A stretch of 64,000 nt of DNA from Arthrobacter sp. ISL-5 (GCF_018613835.1 NZ_JAGGPM010000019.1:1-64000), one strand, 5' to 3'; counted from the stretch's first letter, positions 53,779 to 61,560 are shown. Made by a program: numbers and translations. The notes: generated by a model from the letters alone, not told the origin.

Positions 53779-55059
53779 TTACTTTTCGTCGTCCAGGAAC
53801 TTCTGGAACGCGGTGTGGGCCGTGTCAGCTGCTGCAGACGCATCGGCACCGGTGATGGAGGCGACGATGGGGCCGCCCACGATTTCGCGGGCCTTGCCCA
53901 CGGTGAGGACCTGCGGGCGGTCGTGGCCGACGCCGTTTTCAGCGCTCACCGCGATGGCGGCGGCGAGGTCCTTCGGGTAGGTGGAGGTTCCGGCGGGATC
54001 TGACCAGACCGAGGCGCGCGGCCCGGGGACGCCGGCCTTCTGCGCCTCCAGGGTGCGCTCCTTGCTGGTGGCCCACTTGATGAATTTCCACGCGTTGTCC
54101 TGGTTGGCCGACGCCTCGTTGACCGCGAGGCCCCAGGACGGGATGTTGTACGGCTTGGAACCGGCGGGGCCGGCCGGCAGCGGCGCGAAGCCCACGGTGT
54201 CAGCCACCTTGGACTTGGCCGGATCCGTGGCGTTCTTGTAGAGGGAATCGGCCTCGGTGTAGAAGGCGGCCTTGCCCTGGGTGAAGATTGCCATGGCCTC
54301 GGGCCAGCTCATGTCCGTGCTGACGTTCTTGGGGCCGTAGTTCTTGATGAGGCCGCCGTAGAAGGCGTAGGCCTTCTTGGCTTCGTCGCTGCCGACGGCG
54401 GACTTGCCGCTTTCGTCGGTGAAGTCGCCGCCGAAGCTGTACAGGAAGCTGGAGAACTGGGTGACGGCTGCCGACTTGCCGGTGCGGGCAACGAACCCTG
54501 CGGTGTCCGCAGAGGAAATCTTCTTGGCAGCGGCCTCGAGCTCCTCCATGGTCTTGGGAACTTCGATGCCCGCGGCCTTCAGCAGGTCCTTGCGGTAGTA
54601 GAGCACTTCGCGTTCGGTGATGATGGGAACGCCCGTCACCTTGTCCTCATACGAGGTGGCCTTGACGGGGCCGTCCTGGTAGTCCTTCCAGTTCCAGTCG
54701 GCATCTTCTGCCACTTTGCTGGTCAGGTCGGCGAGGTAGCCGTTGCGGGCAAACGCCTTGCCCTCCTGGAGCGGGCGGTACATCATGACGTCGATTTCGT
54801 CGCTGCCCGCGTTGAGCTTGACGTTGTACTGGTCGGAGAGCTGGTCTTCGCCGAGCTGGGTGAGCTCCACCTTCAGTCCGGTGGACTTTTCGAACTCCGG
54901 AATCGCTGCCTTGATGCCCTCGGTCCAGACGTGGTTGGCAAGGGTGACCCGGACGGTTTCCGAACCCTTGGACTCGCTGCTTCCACCTCCGCAGGCGGTC
55001 AGCCCGAGTGAGAGGGCCGCGGCGACGGCCGCATACTTCACTACTGAACGTCGCTTCAT
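53779..55059 (-). CDS. Extracellular sugar-binding lipoprotein (ABC transporter family 1)
   Basis: A 426-residue solute-binding protein. Signal peptide with lipobox LTAC (Cys about 23), then a short Gly/Ser linker and a type II binding fold (VRVTLANHVWTEGIKAAIPE, WKFIKWATSKERTLEAQKAG). Ligand inferred from the operon: an aldonate or a sugar-acid-containing oligosaccharide. AGGAG precedes ATG. First gene of the minus-strand operon down to manD. Confidence 0.9.
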   Translation of the reverse strand: MKRRSVVKYAAVAAALSLGLTACGGGSSESKGSETVRVTLANHVWTEGIKAAIPEFEKSTGLKVELTQLGEDQLSDQYNVKLNAGSDEIDVMMYRPLQEGKAFARNGYLADLTSKVAEDADWNWKDYQDGPVKATSYEDKVTGVPIITEREVLYYRKDLLKAAGIEVPKTMEELEAAAKKISSADTAGFVARTGKSAAVTQFSSFLYSFGGDFTDESGKSAVGSDEAKKAYAFYGGLIKNYGPKNVSTDMSWPEAMAIFTQGKAAFYTEADSLYKNATDPAKSKVADTVGFAPLPAGPAGSKPYNIPSWGLAVNEASANQDNAWKFIKWATSKERTLEAQKAGVPGPRASVWSDPAGTSTYPKDLAAAIAVSAENGVGHDRPQVLTVGKAREIVGGPIVASITGADASAAADTAHTAFQKFLDDEK

Positions 55060-55133
55060 TACGACTCCTAAAAATCATGGCCGGATCATGCCCGGCCGCC
55101 CGCAAACGCATCTTTGCATCTGCTCTGGAAGCG

Positions 55134-55194
55134 ATCATAGGTAAATAAAGCAGACTTAAACAACCCCCTGCGCCCCACCCGTATGATTTATTTA
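55134..55194. promoter_or_regulatory. Divergent control region: aldonate operon promoter and TTTATTTA operator pair
   Basis: On the minus strand TTGTTT (55158-55163), 18-nt spacer, TATGAT (55134-55139) drives the binding-protein operon. TAAATAAA at 55142-55149 sits in the spacer and its inverted copy TTTATTTA at 55187-55194 overlaps the GntR start codon, 45 bp apart. On the plus strand TATGAT (55182-55187) lies six bases before the GntR ATG, so that gene is probably leaderless. Confidence 0.6.
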
Positions 55195-55943
55195 TGAAAT
55201 CTCCAAAGGCGGAGCCCACTGCGAACCTGCACGCATCACTTCTGCATCGGCTCGGCCTTGCGATAGCCGACGGCACGCTGGCACCGAACAGCATCCTCAG
55301 GCTCGACGAACTGGAAGCCCAGCACAGCGTTTCCCGGTCCGTGGTGCGGGAGGCCGCGCGGGTGCTCTGCTCCATGGGGATGCTCGAGTCCCGGAGGCGC
55401 CTCGGAACGGTGGTCCAGGAAGAGGACTGCTGGAATCTCTACGATCCGCAGGTCATCCGCTGGCGCCTCGCTTCCTCGGGGCGGCTTGACCAGCTGCGTG
55501 CGCTGAACGAGCTCCGCGGCGCGATCGAACCGCAGGCTGCCCGGCTGGCTGCGAACCGGATTTCACTGGACGCCGGGAGCGATCTGGTCTCCCAGGCGGC
55601 GCGGCTGTGGGCGGCGGGCCAAGGAGGAAATCATGAACAGTTCCTGCTCCTGGACATCGATTTCCACGCCGCCGTGCTCAAGGCCTCCGGCAACCCGATG
55701 TTCTCGCAGCTGCACAACCTGGTCACGGAAGTCCTCACCGGCCGCACCGAACACGGCCTGATGCCGCACCTTCCGCACCACGAGGCACTCCAGCTGCATG
55801 TGGACGTGGCCAGCGCCGTCCAGCGAGGCGAAGCCGAGGCGGCCCACGCGGCGATGAGCCGGATCGTGGAGCAGTCCACCGAGGAAATGGGCGACATCTG
55901 GTCCAAGACCTACGAGGACAGTTCCGCGCGAACGGACACTTAA
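55194..55943 (+). CDS. GntR-family (FadR/FCD) regulator, DgoR-like
   Basis: A 249-residue regulator. The winged helix is ILRLDELEAQHSVSRSVVRE, then ARVLCSMGMLESRRRLGTVV; the C-terminal FCD effector domain has metal-binding His in FHAAVLKASGNPMF and LQLHVDVASAVQRG. Such proteins often bind KDG, galactonate or gluconate, and divergence from the aldonate operon supports that. The last five codons (ARTDT) are part of an intergenic hairpin repeat, so its C-terminus may have been added by the repeat. Confidence 0.9.
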   Translation: MKSPKAEPTANLHASLLHRLGLAIADGTLAPNSILRLDELEAQHSVSRSVVREAARVLCSMGMLESRRRLGTVVQEEDCWNLYDPQVIRWRLASSGRLDQLRALNELRGAIEPQAARLAANRISLDAGSDLVSQAARLWAAGQGGNHEQFLLLDIDFHAAVLKASGNPMFSQLHNLVTEVLTGRTEHGLMPHLPHHEALQLHVDVASAVQRGEAEAAHAAMSRIVEQSTEEMGDIWSKTYEDSSARTDT

Positions 55944-56020
55944 GCCCCCTCCCGAAAGCGCGAACGGACACTTGGGGCCCGGGGTCGGCCCTCGGAAGGG
56001 CCTCAAGTGTCCGTTCGCGC
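55926..56020. repeat. Hairpin repeat plus an extra half copy (same family as 18264)
   Basis: The main arms are 55958-55980 and 55998-56020 (22/23 paired, one G-T wobble). A third, partial arm at 55926-55948 starts GCGCGAACGGACACTTAAG and overlaps the GntR stop. It lies between convergent GntR and aldo/keto reductase genes. Confidence 0.88.
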
Positions 56021-56033
56021 CGGGTGGCCTTGG

Positions 56034-57065
56034 CTAGCGGCCGCCGGCGATCTTCCTGCTGCGCTGCTCCTGCGCCATCGGCCCGTACGGATAGACCCCG
56101 ACACGCGGCTGGCTGGCTTCGGTGAGCCGCTCAGTTTCCTCCGGGGTCAGCTCGAGGTCCGCCGCGGCCAGGTTATCCGCCAGCTGCTCCGTGGTCCGGG
56201 CACCCAGGATGACGGACGTGACGGCCGGCCGGTCGGCGAGCCACGCCAGGGCAACCTGCGAGGCCGTCACTCCGTGGTCCGCGGCGATCTTCTCGACGGC
56301 GCCGATCACCTGCCAGGTGCGGTCGTCGTCGTTCCTGGCCTGCCAGGCCTCCATGCCCCGCGCGGGGTTTTCGCCCAGGCGGGTGGCACCGGCCGGCGGC
56401 TCGTCCCGCTTGTACTTGCCGGACAGCCAGCCGCCGCCCAGCGGCGACCACGGCAGCAGCCCGATGCCCGCATCCAGCGACGCGGGCACGATCTCCGACT
56501 CGATCTCGCGCACCAGTAGGCTGTACTGCGGCTGCAGGGTCACCGGCGGGCTCCACCCGTGCGCCTTCGCGAGATGGACGGCCTTGGTCAGCTGCCAGCC
56601 CAGGAAGTTCGAGAAACCGTAGTACGCGATCTTTCCGCTGCTGACCGCGTCGGTGAGGAAGCGCAGGGTCTCCTCCAGCGGGGTGACGGGGTCCCAGGAG
56701 TGCATCTGGTAGAGGTCCACCTGCTCCACGCCGAGCCTCCGCAGCGAATCGTCGAGGGACTTGGTGAGGTGGCGGCGGGAGGTGCCGAGATCGTTGGGGC
56801 CCTTCCCCATCGGGAAGCGGCCCTTGGTGGCCAGGACCACCTGGTCCCTGGCTTCGGGCCGCTTCGCCAGCCAGCGGCCGATGATTTCCTCCGAAACACC
56901 CGCGCTGTACACGTCGGCGGTATCGATCAGGTTGCCGCCCGCGGCCACGTAGTCATCCAGGATGGCGAAGGAGGCTTCCTCGGTGGCCTCGGCGCCGAAC
57001 GTCATGGTGCCCAGCGCGTAGTTGGACACGACGGCGCCGCTGTTGCCCAGGGTGCGGTATTGCAT
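56034..57065 (-). CDS. Aldo/keto reductase
   Basis: A 343-residue AKR. Catalytic residues in LIDTADVYSAGVSEEIIG (Asp, Tyr), VLATKGRF (Lys) and LYQMHSWDP (His). SVILGARTTEQLADNLAAAD is the cofactor-binding end. It could reduce or oxidise a sugar linked to the neighbouring aldonate genes, but the substrate is unknown. It shares the strand with the downstream SDR gene and is convergent with GntR. Confidence 0.9.
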   Translation of the reverse strand: MQYRTLGNSGAVVSNYALGTMTFGAEATEEASFAILDDYVAAGGNLIDTADVYSAGVSEEIIGRWLAKRPEARDQVVLATKGRFPMGKGPNDLGTSRRHLTKSLDDSLRRLGVEQVDLYQMHSWDPVTPLEETLRFLTDAVSSGKIAYYGFSNFLGWQLTKAVHLAKAHGWSPPVTLQPQYSLLVREIESEIVPASLDAGIGLLPWSPLGGGWLSGKYKRDEPPAGATRLGENPARGMEAWQARNDDDRTWQVIGAVEKIAADHGVTASQVALAWLADRPAVTSVILGARTTEQLADNLAAADLELTPEETERLTEASQPRVGVYPYGPMAQEQRSRKIAGGR

Positions 57066-57127
57066 GGTTCTCCTCAGTCGTTGGGGTCGATTTTCGGGGT
57101 CAGTCTTGGGGGTGCTCAGTCGCCAGG

Positions 57128-58000
57128 TCAGTCTTCGGTGGGGGTGGTGCGGTTCGAGTGGTAGGTCCGCCAGCTGTGCTCGGGGGCGAATCCGAGGAGC
57201 CGCCTGGCCTTGTCGATGGAAAGCATGGTCTCGTGCTCACCCAGTTCCTTGGTCACCTTGACGTTGGGGAACACCTCGGCGGCCAGGCTGGCGCTGGAGC
57301 GGCTCATCACGGTGTCTTCATTGGCGATGATGAAGGCCTCAAATCCGGGCTTGCCGTTCTCCAGGGCACGCGCCACCGCCTGGGCACCGTCGCGTCCGTC
57401 GATGTAGCCCCAGAGGTTCCATTTACGCAGGGACGCGTCAGCATCGAAGGACGGGAAGTCCTCGTAGTCCCCGGCATCCATGACATTGGAGAACCGCAGG
57501 CCGGTAATACTGAGCTCGGGATCCCACCGCGTCATCTCGATCGCCATCTGTTCCTCCAGGTGTTTCACGAGGGAGTACGTGCTTTCCGGCCGCGCCGGGT
57601 ATTCCTCGTCCACCGGGATGTATGGAGGGTCGACGTCGAACGGAAGTCCCAGCACCGTCTCACTGGAGGCGTACACGATTTTCTTGATGCCGGCCCTGCG
57701 GGCCGCCTGAAACACGTTGTACGTGGAGAGCATGTTGTTCTCGAACGTAGCGGCGTCCGGAAATAGGCCCGGAGCCGGGATAGCGCCCAGGTGGACGATC
57801 GCGTCGAAGCCCTGGTGCCTGTCGTCCAGGCCCAAGACGACATCCAGGACCTGGCCGTAGTTGCGCAGGTCCACGACCGCCAGTTGAGCGCTCCTCTCCC
57901 CTGCCCGGTCCAGGTTGAGGACGGCGTGGCCGTCCTCAACCAGCCTGCGGACCACGTGGCGTCCAAGCTTTCCGCTCCCGCCGGTTACGGCAATCCTCAT
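57128..58000 (-). CDS. NAD-dependent epimerase/dehydrogenase (extended SDR)
   Basis: A 290-residue Rossmann enzyme: MRIAVTGGSGKLGRHVVRRL has the GxxGxxG dinucleotide motif, AIVHLGAIPAPG and the catalytic SSETVLG and YSLVKHLEEQ (Tyr-x3-Lys). It is similar in size to UDP-glucose epimerases and uronate dehydrogenases; the sugar-acid neighbourhood makes a uronate- or aldose-type dehydrogenase plausible. GGAGACCACC precedes the ATG. Confidence 0.82.
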   Translation of the reverse strand: MRIAVTGGSGKLGRHVVRRLVEDGHAVLNLDRAGERSAQLAVVDLRNYGQVLDVVLGLDDRHQGFDAIVHLGAIPAPGLFPDAATFENNMLSTYNVFQAARRAGIKKIVYASSETVLGLPFDVDPPYIPVDEEYPARPESTYSLVKHLEEQMAIEMTRWDPELSITGLRFSNVMDAGDYEDFPSFDADASLRKWNLWGYIDGRDGAQAVARALENGKPGFEAFIIANEDTVMSRSSASLAAEVFPNVKVTKELGEHETMLSIDKARRLLGFAPEHSWRTYHSNRTTPTED

Positions 58001-58235
58001 GGTGGTCTCCTCTGGTTGGTTTGGCAGCGCGCCTGTTCAGCGCACGGTGGGCGCGCCATGGCAGGCTCCGCCGGTCAACATCCTTACCCAGCCTAGGGGC
58101 GGCGGCCCCGCTGCACAGCCCTTTTGGCAGGCCCTCTGAGTCCTAGGAAAACCGCAGCCACCCGGGCTGGACGGGCGGCAAGCCAGCCATGTTCATTGTC
58201 CGGACTTGCTGTCATAATGCCCCCGATCAGATGTA

Positions 58236-58241
58236 TATAAT
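58236..58241 (+). promoter_or_regulatory. -10 box TATAAT upstream of the GAF-ANTAR gene
   Basis: A consensus TATAAT in an AT-rich patch (ATGTATATAATTT). No -35 at standard spacing. The 58001-58378 gap otherwise holds no gene I can support. Confidence 0.45.
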
Positions 58242-58378
58242 TTCTCGGTACGGTTTAGCAGAAGGCCGTTGGATAGTTGTTCGATCCGGCCTTTGCTGCC
58301 GCTACCCGTCCCGGTTCCGGGCAATCTGCGCTGCGTCTGCCGGCTCGTCTTGACCTGAGCGAAACGGTACCGGGAATC

Positions 58379-59122
58379 GTGGCCAGCGAGTCGACCGCAA
58401 AATCTGAAACGTCCATTACGGAGCACCTGAACGAAAAGGTGCTTGCCAGCGCCGATGTGGAGGAATTCCTCCACGAGCTTGCCCGGGTTTCCGCCCGCAG
58501 CCTGTCCGAACCAGGCGACGAAGTCCTCTGTGGAATCACGCTGCTGCGGCACCGGAAGGCCGCCACAGTGGCCAGCAGCAGCCCCGAGGCCCAGGCCATG
58601 GACGAGATCCAGTACGACTTCGGTGACGGCCCCTGCATGACGGCATCGCGGGAGCAGGTGACCGTCCACATCACGGACCTTGAAGAAACCGAAAGCTGGC
58701 CCCAATATTCAGGCGAGGTCCTGGGCCACGGCGTCCGGTCCATCCTGGCCATTCCGTTTCAGCTCGAAGGCGACACGCGGGCAGCCCTGAATCTCTACTC
58801 GCACAGGCCGGGCCGCTTCGAGGGGCGTGTCCTGGAACTGGCCGAGGATTTTGTCAGCCAGACTTCGATGGCATTGCGTCTTGCTGTCCGTTTCGCCCAC
58901 TACAGTGACGCCGCGGCGAACCTCAAGGCCACCCTGGAGACACGAACGGTGATCGACGTCGCCGTGGGGGTCATCATGGCGCAGAACAGGTGCAGCCAGC
59001 AGGAGGCATTCGAGCTGCTGAAGGCAGCATCCAGTGCCCGCAACACCAAGCTGCACAGCGTGGCCGCGGCGATCGTCGCTGCGCTGGGTCAGGGCCCGGC
59101 GAAGACCCATTACGAGGGATAA
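58379..59122 (+). CDS. GAF-ANTAR antiterminator protein
   Basis: A 247-residue RNA-binding regulator. Residues 25-165 are a GAF sensor domain (FGDGPCMTASREQVTVHITD, SILAIPFQLEGDTRAALNLY); residues 175-230 are an ANTAR domain (ETRTVIDVAVGVIMAQNRCS, QQEAFELLKAASSARNTKLH). ANTAR proteins bind dual-hexaloop RNA hairpins to stop termination. The start is uncertain: GTG 58379 is chosen because the conserved part starts soon after, TTG 58277 is an alternative. Confidence 0.82.
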   Translation: MASESTAKSETSITEHLNEKVLASADVEEFLHELARVSARSLSEPGDEVLCGITLLRHRKAATVASSSPEAQAMDEIQYDFGDGPCMTASREQVTVHITDLEETESWPQYSGEVLGHGVRSILAIPFQLEGDTRAALNLYSHRPGRFEGRVLELAEDFVSQTSMALRLAVRFAHYSDAAANLKATLETRTVIDVAVGVIMAQNRCSQQEAFELLKAASSARNTKLHSVAAAIVAALGQGPAKTHYEG

Positions 59123-59125
59123 ACG

Positions 59126-59154
59126 CCCGCTCAGCGGGATTATTGCTGAGCGGG
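59126..59154. terminator. Bidirectional hairpin terminator
   Basis: CCCGCTCAGC-GGGATTATT-GCTGAGCGGG, followed by TTT on the plus strand. It overlaps neither gene's domains and serves the convergent GAF-ANTAR and Hsp20 genes. Confidence 0.75.
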
Positions 59155-59155
59155 T

Positions 59156-59644
59156 TTAGTACGGCCCGGCGGGCGCCTGTTGACCGGATCCCTGCTGACC
59201 GGATGCCTGCTGACCGGCCGCCCCGGAGAACTCCGATCCGCGGGAGACGTGGATCTTCCTTGATCCGGCGGCGGATTCCTCAGGCAGCGGGACGCGGACT
59301 TCGAGGATGCCGTCCGTGTAGGAAGCGCGGATGTCGGCCTGGTTTACGGGAGCGGGAAGGCTCACAGTGCGGGTAAAGGTGCCATACCGGAACTCGGAGC
59401 GGTAGCCTTCCTTGTCCTTGTGCTCGGAGCGTTCTTCGCGCCGCACGCTGATCTGCAGCTGGTTGCCTGCCAAGGTGATGTCAACGTCCCGGTCCGGATC
59501 GATGCCCGGGACCTCGGCTTTGACCACCAGGAACCCGGCATCACGGTATTCCTCCACGCGGAGCCAGGTGTCCAGATCGCCTTCCAGGAAGCGCCGGAAA
59601 GGCTCCGGAATATCGACGCCCGCGCGGCGAAGAATGTTGGTCAT
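59156..59644 (-). CDS. Hsp20/alpha-crystallin protein with GQQ(A/G)S tail
   Basis: A 162-residue small heat-shock protein. Core AGFLVVKAEVPGIDPDRDVD to GILEVRVPLPEES, with the conserved IPV-type anchor reading RVPLP. The last 25 residues are a GQQAS/GQQGS pentapeptide repeat made by a 15-bp tandem repeat. It lacks the MerR/J-domain partners of the other Hsp20. Confidence 0.9.
   Translation of the reverse strand: MTNILRRAGVDIPEPFRRFLEGDLDTWLRVEEYRDAGFLVVKAEVPGIDPDRDVDITLAGNQLQISVRREERSEHKDKEGYRSEFRYGTFTRTVSLPAPVNQADIRASYTDGILEVRVPLPEESAAGSRKIHVSRGSEFSGAAGQQASGQQGSGQQAPAGPY
59177..59221. repeat. 15-bp tandem repeat, three copies, at the 3' end of hsp20
   Basis: CTG(C/T)TGACCGGATSC units at 59177, 59192 and 59207; read on the minus strand they encode GQQxS-type pentapeptides. 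Confidence 0.8.
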
Positions 59645-59973
59645 CGCTGTTACCTCCTGTTTGCTTCCGGCCCTTTTGGCCGATTCGCCCGGGGCCGGGG
59701 ATGGGTTCCAACACCACCAAAACTACGCCCCCGCCACCACGTTGTTAAGGCCGTGAAGGCAACCGCGGTTCCGGTGGATTTCACTATGAAAATCCCGGAA
59801 GTTTCTGGTGGAAACCCTGCTCACGGGGGGTGCGGGGGCCCATCCGTCGCCCCGGCCCCCCATTACTCACCTCCCTCACCGGATCGAGGGGCTCGCCAAC
59901 CGAGGTTTTCACAGGAGACGCACGGGATACTGGCGGCATCCAGTCATTCGAGCCATTCGATAAAGGAGCCCCG
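59645..59973. other. Intergenic region (329 bp), no gene seen
   Basis: Divergent gap between Hsp20 (minus) and the secreted protein at 59974. It includes AT-rich GTTGTTAAGG near 59740, a G-run and C-run (59826-59864), and GGTTTTCACAGGAG near 59909 that may be part of the downstream promoter. I see no supported gene here. Confidence 0.4.
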
Positions 59974-60456
59974 ATGAAGAAGTTGTTACTCCTTGGTCTT
60001 CCATTGGTTACACTCGCAGGGCTCAACGTTTGGAGCCAGGCGGTGGCGGAACCGGCCCACATCCAGGGCCCGGGCGTGGTGGTGCGGGATGGCGCAGGCC
60101 CCGACCTGGCAGCGGACGTCCGGGCGGCAGAGATTCCCAGCGCAGCTGCCGCTCAGAGCACCGCCGAAACCACCGCGACGACCACGGCGAAGCACCCCGC
60201 GAAGGACCCCGCGACGAACCCCGCGGTCACTCGTGCGGCGGCCCCCGCCTCCGATCGGACACCCGCGCCAGCGTCACCGCCGCTCCTGGACGCAGCCGGA
60301 TCCGTGGACAGGATCACAGTGTTCGTGCCCGCCGTCCCGGCGCGGATCAGCAGTCAGGATGCCGCGGACGACGACGGCGGTTCCAGGGGCCGCGGGCGGG
60401 GCGGGAAGTCCGAAGGCGGCCGTAGCGGTCACCAAGGCGGCCGCGATGACGGCTAG
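59974..60456 (+). CDS. Secreted or membrane-anchored low-complexity protein
   Basis: A 160-residue protein. MKKLLLLGLPLVTLAGLNVW is a signal or anchor helix; the rest is Ala/Thr/Pro/Lys-rich with an acidic and Gly/Arg-rich end (DDDGGSRGRGRGGKSEGG). It fits an exported, probably disordered protein. AAAGGAG precedes ATG. It overlaps the next gene by 11 bases. No family recognised. Confidence 0.6.
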   Translation: MKKLLLLGLPLVTLAGLNVWSQAVAEPAHIQGPGVVVRDGAGPDLAADVRAAEIPSAAAAQSTAETTATTTAKHPAKDPATNPAVTRAAAPASDRTPAPASPPLLDAAGSVDRITVFVPAVPARISSQDAADDDGGSRGRGRGGKSEGGRSGHQGGRDDG

Positions 60457-60904
60457 ATTCCGGGGCCGGGAGGAACCTGAATTGCACGCAGGCGCCCCGG
60501 CCCTCCGAGCACTCGCGCTTGACGGATTCGATGCTGACGGATTCGACGCTGATGCCTTCAAGAGCCCCTCTGCGTTCTTCGCTTCGTTGGGCGTCACTGA
60601 ACGGACAGTGATGCGCCACCAGGTGGTCGAGCTCATCCTCGATATCCTTGCGGCCACCGATCCGGGGTCCGAGGTACGGCTGCGCCTGCTGCGCCATCTT
60701 GTCGCCCACCCGGGATGCCCCGAACAGGCACTCCTGTGCCATCTGCGGGAGAACGCACTGCTGCCGCTGTCTGCAGTGCCCGGTTTCGCCCCGGCAGAGG
60801 CCTCCGACGACCTGAGCGAACATGCCGCCGGGGGCCGGAGCCCGGGCCGCCAGTCGCCGGAATGCCCCGATTCGCGAACGGGCCTGCTGCGACTCCCCGA
60901 TTGA
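60446..60904 (+). CDS. Hypothetical protein overlapping the secreted gene
   Basis: A 152-residue protein starting MTARFRGREEPELHAGAPAL. A pentapeptide repeat DGFDA/DGFDA near residues 26-35 comes from a 15-bp tandem repeat; the middle VVELILDILAATDPGSEVRL is helical. ATG 60446 overlaps the upstream stop, which suggests translational coupling, but no site of its own is seen. No family recognised; whether it is expressed is uncertain. Confidence 0.45.
   Translation: MTARFRGREEPELHAGAPALRALALDGFDADGFDADAFKSPSAFFASLGVTERTVMRHQVVELILDILAATDPGSEVRLRLLRHLVAHPGCPEQALLCHLRENALLPLSAVPGFAPAEASDDLSEHAAGGRSPGRQSPECPDSRTGLLRLPD
60521..60550 (+). repeat. 15-bp tandem duplication
   Basis: GACGGATTCGAYGCT twice, encoding DGFDA DGFDA. 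Confidence 0.75.
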
Positions 60905-60906
60905 AG

Positions 60907-60920
60907 ATAAGTATGCTTAT
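60907..60920. promoter_or_regulatory. Palindrome ATAAGTATGCTTAT
   Basis: Near-perfect match to the GTAAGTATACTTAC palindrome at 30442. It lies about 85 bases before the amber-split lipoprotein gene. Confidence 0.45.
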
Positions 60921-61005
60921 GATCTACGGGTTGGCGTCGCAGGACAGCGGCACTGGCACCTGACAGTGGTGACCCTGCGTCATTCGGTGAAGGCTTGGAG
61001 GAACA

Positions 61006-61560
61006 TTGGAGTTACTAGGCGGCAAGGCGGGCAGTCCGCGCGGAATCGGCTTGATGGCTTTTGCCGGAAGCCTCGCCGCTGCACTGGCAGGCTGCGCCCC
61101 TTCGGCCCCGGATTTGGATTCAGGGACCGGCAAAGAGCTGCAGTCGCAGGTTCTGGCGGTCAGCAGGGCGGCGGCCGCGGAGGACCCCGCCACGGGGCTG
61201 CGGTCCCTCGATGGGCTCGTCGGGCGCCTGACCGCCGCCGCGGCCAACGGCTAGGTGTCTTTCAAGCGCCACTACAGCATCATGAAGGCGGTGGAGGCGG
61301 TGCGCGCCGATCTCCTGGCGGCCCAGGCAACAAAGGCTGCGGCAGCCAAAGCCGAGGCAGAACGGGCGGCTGCTGCGAAAGCCTCAGCGGCCAAGGAGGC
61401 AGCAGCCAAAGCCGCCGCCGAGGCCTCAGCCGCACAATCCGCCGTCGTCAATCAGGCCCCGGCCACGGGGCCCGGGTCCGCCGTGAGCACGCGGCCTGCC
61501 GGCGGAGGCCGGGACAGCGGTTCCAACAAGGGCAAAGGCAAAGGCGGGGAGGATGATTAG
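61006..61560 (+). pseudogene. Lipoprotein gene split by an in-frame amber codon
   Basis: TTG 61006 has GGAGG four bases upstream. Codons run to TAG at 61252-61254 and then continue in the same frame to TGA-free coding until TAG at 61558. Part 1 (82 residues) has a signal with lipobox LAGC and a helical segment ending RLTAAAANG. Part 2 (101 residues) begins VSFKRHYSIMKAVEAVRADL and continues as an Ala/Lys/Glu coiled coil. The junction looks like a continuous Micrococcaceae surface lipoprotein with one sense codon changed to TAG. Readthrough or re-start at the GTG cannot be excluded. Confidence 0.7.
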
